DNA of 64,000 bases from Mycobacterium heckeshornense (GTDB lineage Bacteria > Actinomycetota > Actinomycetes > Mycobacteriales > Mycobacteriaceae): positions 682,001-746,000 of the forward strand of contig NZ_AP024237.1 of assembly GCF_016592155.1 (NCBI RefSeq), written 5' to 3'. The translations under genes and the position numbers were made by a program. The notes under the pieces are model-generated. The model saw only the letters and a program-made list of their open reading frames with translations. It was not told where the DNA came from and did not search any database. Of this stretch, positions 17,202 to 26,046 are shown one piece after another (the stretch's first letter is position 1; each line of letters starts with the position of its first letter).

Positions 17202-18680
17202 TCAGGCGATGCTGACACTCTTGGTTCGCAAGAACTCGTCGAGACCTTCCCGGCCGCCCTCCTTGCCGATTCCACTGATCCCAAAACCACCGAACGGCCG
17301 GTGGACGCTCAGCGGTGCCGCACCATTGATCAGCACTTCGCCCGTCTCCATTTCCTCGGCAATACGGTGGGCACGCTTGAGATCATTGGTGAACACATAC
17401 CCCGAAAGCCCGTAAGGCGTGCTGTTGGCGATCTCGATGGCCTGCGCTTCGGTGTCGAACGGAATGACCGACAGAACCGGGCCGAAGACCTCCTTTTGTG
17501 CCAGTTCGGAATGGGGATCGACGTCAGCGAACACGGTGGGCTGAAGGAAGTAACCGTCGGCGAGATCGCCCCCGAGGCGCTCGCCACCGGTGATCAACCG
17601 CGCGCCCTGCTGTTTGGCCCGCTCGATCATTGCGGTGATCCGTTGCAGTGCAGCCTCATTCACCACCGGCCCGGCCACGGTGTCGGGTTCGAGGGGGTCG
17701 CCGACCTTGATCATTGACGCGATGGCCGAAACTCGCGCGAGCACATCTTCATAGAGCGGGCGGGCCACGATCATTCGGGTCGGGAATGCGCAGCCCTGAC
17801 CGCTCATCATGCCGACCGACATCAATGTGCCCACACTGCAAGCGAGGTCGAGATTTGCGTCGTCGCAGAGAATGTTTCCGGACTTGCCACCGAGCTCCAT
17901 GACGGAGGGCTTGATGTGTTCGGCGCACGACTGCAGGATCTTTCGCGCGTTATCGGGGCCGCCGGTGAAGCTCACCTTCTTGACCAACGGATGCTCGACG
18001 AGCGCTGCACCCGCCTCGGCGGAGCCCGGTATCACGTTGATGACGCCGTCGGGTATTCCGGCCTCGGCGCCCAGGTCGGCGAACAAGGTGGCGCTAAACG
18101 GGGTCAATTCGGACGGCTTGATCACCACGGTGTTGCCGGCGGCGAGGGCGGCAGGCACTTTCATCGCCAGCGAGATCAGCGGGCCGTTCCAGGTGATGAT
18201 GACGCCGATCACGCCATAGGGCTGGCGCAAGGTGTAGCTGAACTCGCTATGGGCACGGTAAGAACCCGACACCTCGCCGGTAACCTTGTCAGCCCAGCCC
18301 GCGTAGTACCGCGTCCACTCCACCGACATCGCGACCAGTCCGGCCACCAGGCCGATCGGTGTGCCGTTGTCGAACGTGCCGAGGCGGGTGAAGTCGTCGG
18401 TGTGCTGCTCGATCAGATCGGCCAACCGCAACAACAGACGCCGGCGCTCGGCAGGGTTGATCTGACGCCAGGTCCGGTAGGCGTCGTGGGCCACCGTGAC
18501 GGCTTCGTCGATGTCCGCGGGTCCCGCCAGCGGGATCGTGGCGTCGGGTGTTCCGGTGCACGGGTTGATGTGGTCGAAAGTGCCGCCGGAGGCGGTGCGC
18601 CGCCTTTCACCGCCGATCCGCAACGTGACTTCGGGACGGGTGGTGTCGATCGTCGAAAGGGTCATGGGTTTGCCCGTCAC
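17202..18680 (-). CDS. NAD(P)-dependent aldehyde dehydrogenase
   Basis: 492-residue aldehyde dehydrogenase oxidising an aldehyde to an acid. Catalytic Glu262 in MELGGKS and Cys297 in SGQGCAFPTRM; ITWNGPL and KPSELTPFSA form the cofactor site. The GTG at 18680 overlaps the TGA of the SDR upstream (GTGA); ATG 18665 is an alternative. In an operon after an Ltp2-like aldolase and an SDR, it could oxidise an aldehyde released by the aldolase (inference). Confidence 0.92.
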   Translation of the reverse strand: MTGKPMTLSTIDTTRPEVTLRIGGERRRTASGGTFDHINPCTGTPDATIPLAGPADIDEAVTVAHDAYRTWRQINPAERRRLLLRLADLIEQHTDDFTRLGTFDNGTPIGLVAGLVAMSVEWTRYYAGWADKVTGEVSGSYRAHSEFSYTLRQPYGVIGVIITWNGPLISLAMKVPAALAAGNTVVIKPSELTPFSATLFADLGAEAGIPDGVINVIPGSAEAGAALVEHPLVKKVSFTGGPDNARKILQSCAEHIKPSVMELGGKSGNILCDDANLDLACSVGTLMSVGMMSGQGCAFPTRMIVARPLYEDVLARVSAIASMIKVGDPLEPDTVAGPVVNEAALQRITAMIERAKQQGARLITGGERLGGDLADGYFLQPTVFADVDPHSELAQKEVFGPVLSVIPFDTEAQAIEIANSTPYGLSGYVFTNDLKRAHRIAEEMETGEVLINGAAPLSVHRPFGGFGISGIGKEGGREGLDEFLRTKSVSIA

Positions 18681-19492
18681 CTCACCGAGAAACCGGCGTC
18701 AAGCGGCCAGGCGGTGCCCGTGATGAACTTGCCTGCGTCGGATACCAGCCACGCGACGGCTTCGGCGATCTCTTCGGGTTGCAGGATCTGAATCGGTAGC
18801 ACGTTCTGCATGGCCGACAGCGCCTCGTCGCCAGCTTCCAACAGTTTCGCCATCGTCTCGTTCATCACCATGCCGGTCGCCACTCCCGTGGGGTGGATGG
18901 TGTTGACCCGAATCGAATGCGGGCCTAACCGATTAGCCAGCACTTGCATGAGCCCGACCAGGCCGCGCTTGGCAGCGGCGTAGGCCTGACCACCCGCGCG
19001 GTCGGTACCGGTGGCCTTGAGTCCGGCGCTGGAACTGGTAATCACGATCGATCCGCCCCGGCCGCCCGCGAGGAGGTGCGGGATGGACGACTCGACGGTG
19101 TTCCAGACGCCGATCAGATTGACATCGATGATGTCGCGGAAGATCTGGCGCCGCTGCGGCCCATCACTAAGTCGCACGATCCCCGCGTTGGCCACGACGA
19201 TGTCCAGGCGGCCGAACCGCTCTACGCCCTCGGCGACGACCGCGTCGACGGCGTCGGCGTCACGGACATCGGCCTGCCGGGCAACAATGCGTCGGCCTTG
19301 GTCTGCGACGAGCTCGGCCGTCTCCTCGAGCTCAGCGGGCTTGGCATTGGGATAATCCATCGACTCGATGTCGGCGCAGATGTCGAGTGCGATGATGTCC
19401 GCACCTTCGCTGGCGAGGCGAACGGCATGGGCGCGCCCCTGACCTCGGGCGGCACCGGTGATGAAGGCGACCTTGCCGTCAAGGTTTCCCAC
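18677..19492 (-). CDS. Mycofactocin-coupled SDR family oxidoreductase
   Basis: 271-residue short-chain dehydrogenase. Nucleotide motif TGAARGQGRAHAV, NAG at VVANAGIV, Ser in ITSSSAG and catalytic YAAAK. The insertion after DICADIESMDY (about 20 extra residues before ARQADVRD) marks the mycofactocin-coupled subfamily, whose NAD is bound tightly and recycled by mycofactocin. GTG 19492 with GGGGAC upstream is preferred since the longer frame begins with a nonsense Arg-rich stretch. Confidence 0.88.
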   Translation of the reverse strand: MGNLDGKVAFITGAARGQGRAHAVRLASEGADIIALDICADIESMDYPNAKPAELEETAELVADQGRRIVARQADVRDADAVDAVVAEGVERFGRLDIVVANAGIVRLSDGPQRRQIFRDIIDVNLIGVWNTVESSIPHLLAGGRGGSIVITSSSAGLKATGTDRAGGQAYAAAKRGLVGLMQVLANRLGPHSIRVNTIHPTGVATGMVMNETMAKLLEAGDEALSAMQNVLPIQILQPEEIAEAVAWLVSDAGKFITGTAWPLDAGFSVR

Positions 19493-19518
19493 GAAACTGT
19501 CCCCTTTGTCAGTGTCTG

Positions 19519-19731
19519 TCAGTGTGGTGCCTGGCTGGTGTGGATGCGTGCCAGCCGCAGGCCTTCTTCGGCGTCGTCGACCTCGACGCTCCAGTTGCCG
19601 CATGTGCACCAGGCACGAAAGTGCCCGTCTTCGGGTCGCACGACTTGGCCGCCGCAGTCACCTCCGGAGTCGGCGATACTGGTGAGGAACTCGAGCGGTT
19701 TCTCATGAAGGGTGCTGCCGTCGTCAGCCAC
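19519..19731 (-). CDS. Small cysteine-containing protein
   Basis: 70 residues, unknown family. It contains a CxxC-like cluster (HFRAWCTCGNWSVEV) plus another Cys in GGDCGG, and an acidic helical tail; could bind a metal. The GTG start at 19731 overlaps the stop of the DUF35 gene and the frame ends 26 bases before the SDR, so it fits tightly as an operon member. Its coupling to the genes either side is the main reason for calling it real. Confidence 0.65.
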   Translation of the reverse strand: MADDGSTLHEKPLEFLTSIADSGGDCGGQVVRPEDGHFRAWCTCGNWSVEVDDAEEGLRLARIHTSQAPH

Positions 19732-20179
19732 TGCTCACCTCGGTGTCGGCGGGTCGGAACACCGGCAGCAGCCACCCGTCGGCGATGGGTGAAAAGTCCA
19801 CGCGCAGCGCCATTCCGATCGCGACCTGCGAAGGCGCGACGTCGATGACGTTGCTGACGAGGCGGGCGCCGGGTGCGTCGGGCAGGTCGACAACCACAGG
19901 CACAACGGTGAGTTCGGGCATTCCGGGAATGCCGTGCACGACCGCGAAGCTGTACACCGTCGCCTCACCACTGAGCTGAACCCAGTTGACGGCCTTGGAC
20001 TGACAGTTCGGACAGAACGGTGTGGGCGGCAGCCGGAAGGCGCCGCAGTCTGCGCACTGGGGCGCGACCAGCCGCCGTTGCTTGGCTGCCTGCCAGAACG
20101 GTTCGGTGTCCTTGTTGATCGCGATCCGGACTTGGTCGCCGGGCAACGTGGTCGCTTGCGTCGCCACAGATGCACTCAT
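19724..20179 (-). CDS. DUF35 OB-fold/Zn-ribbon protein (aldolase partner)
   Basis: 151 residues: a zinc ribbon (C42-x2-C45 ... C56-x2-C59) followed by an OB fold (EATVYSFAVVHGIPG ... VVVDLPDAPGARLVSN). DUF35 proteins act as partners of thiolase-like enzymes; the ChsH2 DUF35 domain binds the Ltp2 aldolase in cholesterol side-chain degradation. Its ATG overlaps the stop of the Ltp2-like gene (ATGA), which supports a physical pairing. No MaoC-like hydratase domain is attached. Confidence 0.9.
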   Translation of the reverse strand: MSASVATQATTLPGDQVRIAINKDTEPFWQAAKQRRLVAPQCADCGAFRLPPTPFCPNCQSKAVNWVQLSGEATVYSFAVVHGIPGMPELTVVPVVVDLPDAPGARLVSNVIDVAPSQVAIGMALRVDFSPIADGWLLPVFRPADTEVSSG

Positions 20180-21375
20180 GCGGCACGCCCCAAAATCAAC
20201 CCGCTCACCGGCAGACTGGCCGGCCCGCCGGTGACCAGGGCCAGCTCTGCGCCGCTCACCTGATTGATGGCAGTGCCGCGCATCTGCTCGACTCCTTCCA
20301 TGATGTGAGTCATCCCGATGATGTAGGCCTCCGACAATTGGCCACCGTGCGTGTTGACCGGAATGGAGCCGCCGTCGTAGCGGATCGCCCCGCTCTCCAC
20401 GAACGGTCCGCCCTCGCCCTTTTCGCAGAATCCGTAATCTTCGAGTTGCATCAGGACCATCGGGGTGAAGTGGTCGTAAAGCAGCGCCACGTCGATGTTG
20501 GCGGCGGTGATTCCCGCCTGCCGGTAGAGCCGGTCGGCGATCGGTTTGTTGCCCGACGAGGCGAAGTACTCGTCGGGCATGCCCATCCATGCGAACGCAC
20601 GTCCCCATTCCCGCACTCCGCCGTGCGCAGCGGCGACCACGGGGACGGGGGGCTGTCGAAGGTCGCGGGCGCGATCCATGCTCGTGGTGATCACCGCGAC
20701 CGCACCATCGGTCTCCTGACAGAAATCATAGAGACACAACGGTTCTGCGATCATCCGAGCGTTGAAGTAGTCCTCGAGCGTGAGTGGCTCACGATGAATG
20801 GCCTTTGGCCGGTTCAACGCATTGACGCGGGTCGAGATCGCGATTTCGGCGAAGGCCTCACGGCGGGTGCCGTACAGATGCATATGTCGACGCGCCAACA
20901 CTGACATCAGCTGGCCCGGACCGAATAGCCCCGACGGCTGAAGGAACGAGTTGATCGGATCGGGCTCCATCGCCGAGAAAACCGTTCCTAGACGCTGTTT
21001 GGCCTGCTGCAGTGCCATCACAGTGACGACGACGGACGCGTCGCCTGCGACGATGGCCGCGCGGGCCAGACCGATCGCGCCCGCCGAGCCGCCGCCGCCC
21101 GCCGTCAGCGCCGCGGTGAACCGGATCTCGGGGATACCGAGCGTTTCAACGAAATCGGCGGTATCCATCTTCTCGGCGTAACCGGCGGCGGCGCCGGAAT
21201 AGTAAGCAAAGCCGTCGATGTCGGTGACCGACAGCCCGGCGTCTGCACAGGCGGCCAGAATCGCTTCGCAGGCCAGTTCCAGCGTGGTCTTGGGTAGCGA
21301 CTGGCCGCGCTTGTAATACGGCGTCGCACCGATGCCGACGATCGCGACGTCGCACAAGCCAGTGGTGCCGGGCAC
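20176..21375 (-). CDS. Ltp2-like thiolase-fold aldolase
   Basis: 399-residue thiolase-superfamily protein. The thiolase Cys is missing (ALTAGGGGSAG where NACASG is usual) and the usual His is Tyr300 in LLYDHFTP; a second Tyr351 sits in LSEAYIIGM. Two Tyr about 50 apart in these positions are what is known for Ltp2, the retro-aldolase that removes a CoA ester from the cholesterol side-chain intermediate. Followed by its DUF35 partner. So I read it as a C-C cleaving aldolase acting on a beta-hydroxy acyl-CoA, not as a ketothiolase. Lies 3 bases after the amidohydrolase gene. Confidence 0.85.
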   Translation of the reverse strand: MPGTTGLCDVAIVGIGATPYYKRGQSLPKTTLELACEAILAACADAGLSVTDIDGFAYYSGAAAGYAEKMDTADFVETLGIPEIRFTAALTAGGGGSAGAIGLARAAIVAGDASVVVTVMALQQAKQRLGTVFSAMEPDPINSFLQPSGLFGPGQLMSVLARRHMHLYGTRREAFAEIAISTRVNALNRPKAIHREPLTLEDYFNARMIAEPLCLYDFCQETDGAVAVITTSMDRARDLRQPPVPVVAAAHGGVREWGRAFAWMGMPDEYFASSGNKPIADRLYRQAGITAANIDVALLYDHFTPMVLMQLEDYGFCEKGEGGPFVESGAIRYDGGSIPVNTHGGQLSEAYIIGMTHIMEGVEQMRGTAINQVSGAELALVTGGPASLPVSGLILGRAA

Positions 21376-21378
21376 TGC

Positions 21379-22515
21379 TCAGGCGGCTTCCGCAGGGACA
21401 GGGGGAACGTGGGGAAACAGTTCGTAGAACGTTCCCTGGGTGATCCGCAGCCGGGTCTGCTCGCTGACCCCGTCAAACAGCGTCTTCAAGGTGTCCTGGG
21501 TATGGCCGAACGTGCCCTCCATGTGCGGGTAGTCACTGCCGAACATCACGTTGCGATATCCCATGTGCTCATAGGCGGCGACCGCGGTTTCGTCGTGCTG
21601 GAACGACGCATAAACCTGGTTGTAGAGGATTTCCTTGGGGCTGCGGCTTAGTTTGGGGCGCACCGCCATGTGGTGCTGGCGGTAGCCTTCGACCATCCGG
21701 TCGCCAAGGAACGGAACCCACGTGGCCCCACCTTCGGAAATCAGCACCTTCAAGTTCGGGTGGCGGTCCAGCGCCCCGGAGGCCACCATCTTCATCGCCG
21801 CCCGCTGGCCGGAAAAGGTGGTCTCGGCGTAGTTCATCACCGCGCCTCCCGGACCCCGGTACACCAAGCCCAACCCGCCGCTGGCCCCACCCACCGTCAT
21901 GTCCACCGGGTCGGTGCCGATATGAAAGGCCAGCACCATGCCGGCCTCTTCGGCGGCCGCCCAGAACGGTTCCCAGCTCTCACGGTGCCAGTCATCGGCG
22001 CTCGGATGCGGTGTGGTCGGTAAGAAGACCGCCTTGAATCCGTGGTCGGCGGCCCATTGCAGCTCCTCGACCGCGTCGTCGACGTTCAATGTCGAGACCT
22101 GCGCGGTCACCACGTAGCGATCCGATACGGACATGATCTCGTCGATCGCCCACTCATTGCTGGCCCGCATGCACGCCCTGAGCAATTCGGGTGTGCGAAA
22201 ACTTGAGGCCCACATGCCCAGCGAGGGGAAGATCACCTCGCCCCAAACGCCTTCCTTGTCCAGGTCGGCAAGCCGGGCCCGTGCGTCGCGGCTGCCCTGT
22301 GGCTTCATGCTCTCCTCGGCGAATTTCACCATCGCTGAGGACGGCAGCTTGCGCCTAAAGATCTGACCGTCGACGTGCACGGTTTCCCATTCCCCATCGG
22401 GGTCCTTTTCGGCGCGCGGGGTCAGTTCGGCGAGACGCTTGGGCAACCGCGACTGCCACAGGTCGTCGGGTTCCAGAAAGTGCGAATCACCGGAGTTCGT
22501 CCAGATCTTGGTCAT
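21379..22515 (-). CDS. Amidohydrolase family 2 protein (ACMSD-like)
   Basis: 378-residue TIM-barrel metal hydrolase of the amidohydrolase-2 group. Metal-site patterns: DSHFLEP near the N-terminus (family HxH variant), LAFHIGT in the middle and MFGSDYPHMEGTF near the end. Relatives include decarboxylases and ring-opening hydrolases. First gene of a six- or seven-gene minus-strand operon; the putative operator at 22588-22603 is in its promoter region. Two further members of this family occur at 52147 and 63870. Confidence 0.88.
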   Translation of the reverse strand: MTKIWTNSGDSHFLEPDDLWQSRLPKRLAELTPRAEKDPDGEWETVHVDGQIFRRKLPSSAMVKFAEESMKPQGSRDARARLADLDKEGVWGEVIFPSLGMWASSFRTPELLRACMRASNEWAIDEIMSVSDRYVVTAQVSTLNVDDAVEELQWAADHGFKAVFLPTTPHPSADDWHRESWEPFWAAAEEAGMVLAFHIGTDPVDMTVGGASGGLGLVYRGPGGAVMNYAETTFSGQRAAMKMVASGALDRHPNLKVLISEGGATWVPFLGDRMVEGYRQHHMAVRPKLSRSPKEILYNQVYASFQHDETAVAAYEHMGYRNVMFGSDYPHMEGTFGHTQDTLKTLFDGVSEQTRLRITQGTFYELFPHVPPVPAEAA

Positions 22516-22587
22516 CGCTCCTCCAGCCAGGCCGCTGCTCGGGTTACACCGAGGATGGCAGGTCGCCGGGAGAAAGTCCAGTACTTT

Positions 22588-22603
22588 TAATGGATTAGTA
22601 TTA
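22588..22603. promoter_or_regulatory. Imperfect palindrome TAATG-N6-TATTA, likely TetR operator
   Basis: TAATG GATTAG TATTA in the divergent region between the amidohydrolase operon and the TetR gene, inside a 25-base AT run. A near-copy with perfect arms lies at 25884-25899 in front of the CoA-transferase gene: TAATGGATT is identical (reverse strand), then ATTA after three bases. The two sites flank the TetR gene, its likely ligand. Confidence 0.6.
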
Positions 22604-22662
22604 TTATTTCGGCGATCGCGCTGTGCAGGTGAGACTGACGGCGACGCCGAAGGAGGAGGCCG

Positions 22663-23343
22663 ATGGTTGGTAGCGAGCTGCCCGCGGCTATGCGTCGCCG
22701 TAACGCGTCGGGTGAGGCGACACGGGTGATGCTCATGGAGGTGGCTGAGCGGTTATTCGCCACCCGGGGTATCCAAGCGGTAACGCTGCGCGAAATCCAG
22801 GAAGCCGCCGGGCAAGCCAACACATCGGTGATCCGCTACCATTTCGGGTCACGAGACGGCCTGATCCGGGCCCTGATTGCGTTCCGTCAGCATACGCTCG
22901 GCAGGGTCAGGCAGCAGATGCTTGAGCGGATGCGCGAAGAGGGCAAGGAAGCCGACCCTCGAGCGGTGGTGTGGCTGCTGGTGCGGCCACTGGCTGACAG
23001 CATCAAGGCCGGGGAGATGTTCGTGCCGTTTTTGGCTCGGCTCGCCGAGGATCCACGGGCCCGCAGTGACTACTGGCCGGATCACCTCGACGATGACTGG
23101 ACGCAGGAGAAACTGGAGGCGCTGGTGGAGGCCGCGCTGCAAGACTTGCCCGAGCGGATCCGGCGGGGACGCACCTTCCAGCTCTACATCGGCATTATCA
23201 ACGTGCTCGGCCAATCCGCTCGGTCGAGCCAAGGTATCAGCGAAGCGCAGTTGCACAACTTCGTCGACGGGTGGGTCGGCTTGCTCACCGCCCCGGTGTC
23301 CTACGAGACCCGTGCCTTGCTCACCCAATCACGCGGCAGCTAA
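22663..23343 (+). CDS. TetR family regulator
   Basis: 226-residue regulator: helix-turn-helix about 17-63 (RLFATRGIQAVTLREIQEAAGQANTSVIRYHFGSRDGLI) and a helical ligand domain. A strong AAGGAGGAGG ribosome site precedes ATG 22663. Divergent from the amidohydrolase/aldolase operon and convergent (2-base gap) with the CoA-transferase fusion gene; both of those genes have the TAATG-N6-YATTA element in front, so they are likely targets. Confidence 0.92.
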   Translation: MVGSELPAAMRRRNASGEATRVMLMEVAERLFATRGIQAVTLREIQEAAGQANTSVIRYHFGSRDGLIRALIAFRQHTLGRVRQQMLERMREEGKEADPRAVVWLLVRPLADSIKAGEMFVPFLARLAEDPRARSDYWPDHLDDDWTQEKLEALVEAALQDLPERIRRGRTFQLYIGIINVLGQSARSSQGISEAQLHNFVDGWVGLLTAPVSYETRALLTQSRGS

Positions 23344-23345
23344 CG

Positions 23346-25805
23346 CTAACCAGCGCCGATGATGCGGCGCGACCGCAGGTCGGCGATGCGATCGTCGTCA
23401 AGACCGATCTCGCGCAGCACCGCATCGGTGTGCTGGCCGATCGTGCACCCGGCGTCGGCCTTCGTGCGCGACCGCGAGAACCGGCATAGCGGCGCCAGCC
23501 GTCGATGGCGATCGAAAATCGGGCTGACCGCTTCCACCGAGTAGCCCGCTTCAAAGTAGGGGTCGGTCTGCAGCTCCAGCTCCGGATTGCGTTCCACCAC
23601 CTCGACGCAGCCGATGTCTTGCGACGTCAACTCGCGCTCCCAGTCCAGCTTTGACTTGCTGGCAAACACCGGGGTCAACGCATCAGCCAGGGCGGCGTCG
23701 TTGACTGCCCGCGCCGCCGCCGTGGTGAACCTTTCGTCAGCCTCCAGGTCGACATACACCGACATGGCCTTGGCGAACGCCGGCCATTCCTGGGGGAGCG
23801 GAGCGGCCAGGAAGATCCACCCGTCGGCGGCGCGGTACATCCGGTAGAGCGCATTGAGGCCGTAGAACTCTTCATCGACCGTCTCGTCCTGCCGACGACC
23901 GGCGTAGCTGGTGTTGTAGGCGATCAGCGCCTGCAGCGCCGTGCCCAGCATCGTGGTGACCATATTCGGCAATTGCAGCCCGCGCCGCTTCGCATACAGC
24001 CCGACCAGCAACGCCGAGGCAACGCCCAGCGCCGCGATACCGTCGGCCTGTACGGCAGGGGCCGCACTGCCGGCGAACAACGCCGCCGCCTTGCGGTGCA
24101 CGTCGTCGAGGTCTGTCGGTGGCCGCGCGGCATCGCGGCTGTCCATCACCGCCAGGCCCGAGGCCGCTCCGATGGACGGCGCGTAGGCCGCCCGATGCGC
24201 GTAGGGGCCATCGATGCCGTACCCCGGGGCACTGACGAATACCAGATCAGGGTTGACGGCTTTGAGCGTGGCCTCGTCGATTTTGGCCCGTTTGGCCGCC
24301 TGGCCGCGGAAGCACTGCAAGACCGCGTCGACGTGTTTGACCAGCTCATACACCAGCTCAAGACCCTCGGGTTTGGTGAAATCGATGGCCACACTTTCTT
24401 TGCCCTGCAGCACTTTTGCCCCGCCGGCTTCCGGGAATGCGACCAAGGTCCGGATGTTGTCGCCGTCGAGCGGTTCGACCTTGATCACCCGGGCGCCGAG
24501 ATCGGTCAGCAGTGTGGCGCCGTAGGGTCCGGCGAACATGCTGCCGAATTCCAGGATGGTCAGGCCGTGCAGCGGCAGATCCCTCGGTCCGCCGCCGGGT
24601 GACGGCGTCACCGGCGGCGCAGCCGGCGCGTCCAATGTCAGCTCGGCGTTGTGCTCGCCGAGCCGTGGCGCCGGCCGTAACCTCGTCAGTGGTTTGCCCT
24701 CGGCATGGATCAGGGTCGACGGCTGGCGCACCGCTCCCAGCTCGGGGTCGATCACCGTCACCGCTCGGCCTTCGTGACGTACTTGCGGATGATCCAGTGA
24801 CGCCTGCGGGCTGCGGAACAGCTCACCGCTGAGATCGTGGTTTGCCGCGAATGCCTGCTCCCATTCTGCCAGGGTGCGCGCGCGGACCCGTTGCAGCATC
24901 ATGTCCCACCACTCGGTGCGCAGCTCGGCGCTGGGCAGCATCGGGAAACCCTGCCACTTCGGATCGGCCAGTTCTGTCACCAAGTCCAGTTCGGTCAACC
25001 AGGCCTGCATCAACCGGGGCGAGACCTGGGCGAACTGAAGCCAGTGCCCGTCTTTCGTCGGCGCCGTCAAAAGGGGGTAGATCAGGAATGCCTGGGGACG
25101 GCCCTGGTCGTCGAATGGTGTGTCCATCGGCTCGAAGGCGTCCGGGTAGCGCTGCAGCACCATCTCGTAAAACCAGTTGTAGGGGTCCATCGCGCCCATC
25201 CCGGTCACCAGGTTGGACTCCACAAACTGACCACGGCCGCTGGAGTCGCGCTCGATCAGCGCGGCCAGAATGCCGTGCACCGCAGCCTGAGCGGCACCCC
25301 ACGACGCGTAGGGCACCGAAACGTACACGGGTCCCGGCCGGGGAGTGACTGTCCGCTTTTCGTGCATCACCCCGGTTTTGGCCATGATCAGGGCCTCCCA
25401 GCCCTTGTAGTCACGCCACGGACCGGTCGAGCCCCAGCCGGTGATGCTGGCGACGACCAGCCGCGGGTACCGTTTGCCCAGCGACGCTGAAGTCAGGCCG
25501 ATCCGTTCGGCGGTCGCTGGGCGCAGGGTGTTGACCACGACGTCGGCTCGGTCCATCAGGGCCCGGAGTTGGTCCAGATCCGTCTGGTCGTGCAGGTCGA
25601 GGGTGACGCTGCGCTTGCCGCGCAGTAGCGCCGGCCATCCCGCCAGTTGGCGAAGCGGGCTGCCATCGGGGGGTTCCACCATGATCACGTGGGCTCCGCA
25701 GTCGGCAAGAAACTGCGTGGCCTGCGCCCCTGGCAGCGTGGTCGACAGGTCCACGACGACAAGGTCGGCGAGTGGGCCTTCGGAAGTCAGGGTGCTCGCC
25801 GCCAT
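23346..25805 (-). CDS. Tandem CaiB/BaiF (family III) CoA-transferase fusion
   Basis: 819 residues holding two family III CoA-transferase domains (about 14-385 and 413-805) joined by a Pro-rich linker. Each starts with the typical ADLVVVDLST / LTILEFGSMFAGPYGATLLTD strand and GAxVIxVEP. The position equal to the catalytic Asp of formyl-CoA transferase reads Thr in both halves by my alignment (Thr201; Thr617 region). ATG 25805 has GAGGAGCG upstream. It would transfer or isomerise an acyl-CoA; with both Asp missing it could be a racemase-like, binding or altered enzyme. Confidence 0.85.
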   Translation of the reverse strand: MAASTLTSEGPLADLVVVDLSTTLPGAQATQFLADCGAHVIMVEPPDGSPLRQLAGWPALLRGKRSVTLDLHDQTDLDQLRALMDRADVVVNTLRPATAERIGLTSASLGKRYPRLVVASITGWGSTGPWRDYKGWEALIMAKTGVMHEKRTVTPRPGPVYVSVPYASWGAAQAAVHGILAALIERDSSGRGQFVESNLVTGMGAMDPYNWFYEMVLQRYPDAFEPMDTPFDDQGRPQAFLIYPLLTAPTKDGHWLQFAQVSPRLMQAWLTELDLVTELADPKWQGFPMLPSAELRTEWWDMMLQRVRARTLAEWEQAFAANHDLSGELFRSPQASLDHPQVRHEGRAVTVIDPELGAVRQPSTLIHAEGKPLTRLRPAPRLGEHNAELTLDAPAAPPVTPSPGGGPRDLPLHGLTILEFGSMFAGPYGATLLTDLGARVIKVEPLDGDNIRTLVAFPEAGGAKVLQGKESVAIDFTKPEGLELVYELVKHVDAVLQCFRGQAAKRAKIDEATLKAVNPDLVFVSAPGYGIDGPYAHRAAYAPSIGAASGLAVMDSRDAARPPTDLDDVHRKAAALFAGSAAPAVQADGIAALGVASALLVGLYAKRRGLQLPNMVTTMLGTALQALIAYNTSYAGRRQDETVDEEFYGLNALYRMYRAADGWIFLAAPLPQEWPAFAKAMSVYVDLEADERFTTAAARAVNDAALADALTPVFASKSKLDWERELTSQDIGCVEVVERNPELELQTDPYFEAGYSVEAVSPIFDRHRRLAPLCRFSRSRTKADAGCTIGQHTDAVLREIGLDDDRIADLRSRRIIGAG

Positions 25806-25883
25806 GATCGCTCCTCGGAGAAACCGCGTGATGTGGACCGGCCGGTGTGACGCCTGCCACGTCAGCTTGGCAGGGCACAAGAT

Positions 25884-25899
25884 TAATGTCAATCCATTA
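25884..25899. promoter_or_regulatory. Palindrome TAATG-N6-CATTA, likely TetR operator
   Basis: TAATG TCAATC CATTA, perfect five-base arms, 79 bases upstream of the CoA-transferase fusion start. Matches the element at 22588-22603. The rest of 25806-26046 is the divergent promoter region; a second AT patch at 26002-26014 begins CAGTTAAAT, the same nine bases found (reverse strand) before the second GntR gene. Confidence 0.6.
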
Positions 25900-26046
25900 T
25901 TTAGTGAGGGCGGCGTCGATCATGGTGTCCCGCCCGCTGGCGGCTTGCGGTTACCGAAGGGAATCCGTTTTGACGCTTCTGCCGAAGATCAATCATCAAA
26001 ACAGTTAAATAATATCGGGATCCCGTAGGTGCGAGATCGAGGTGGC

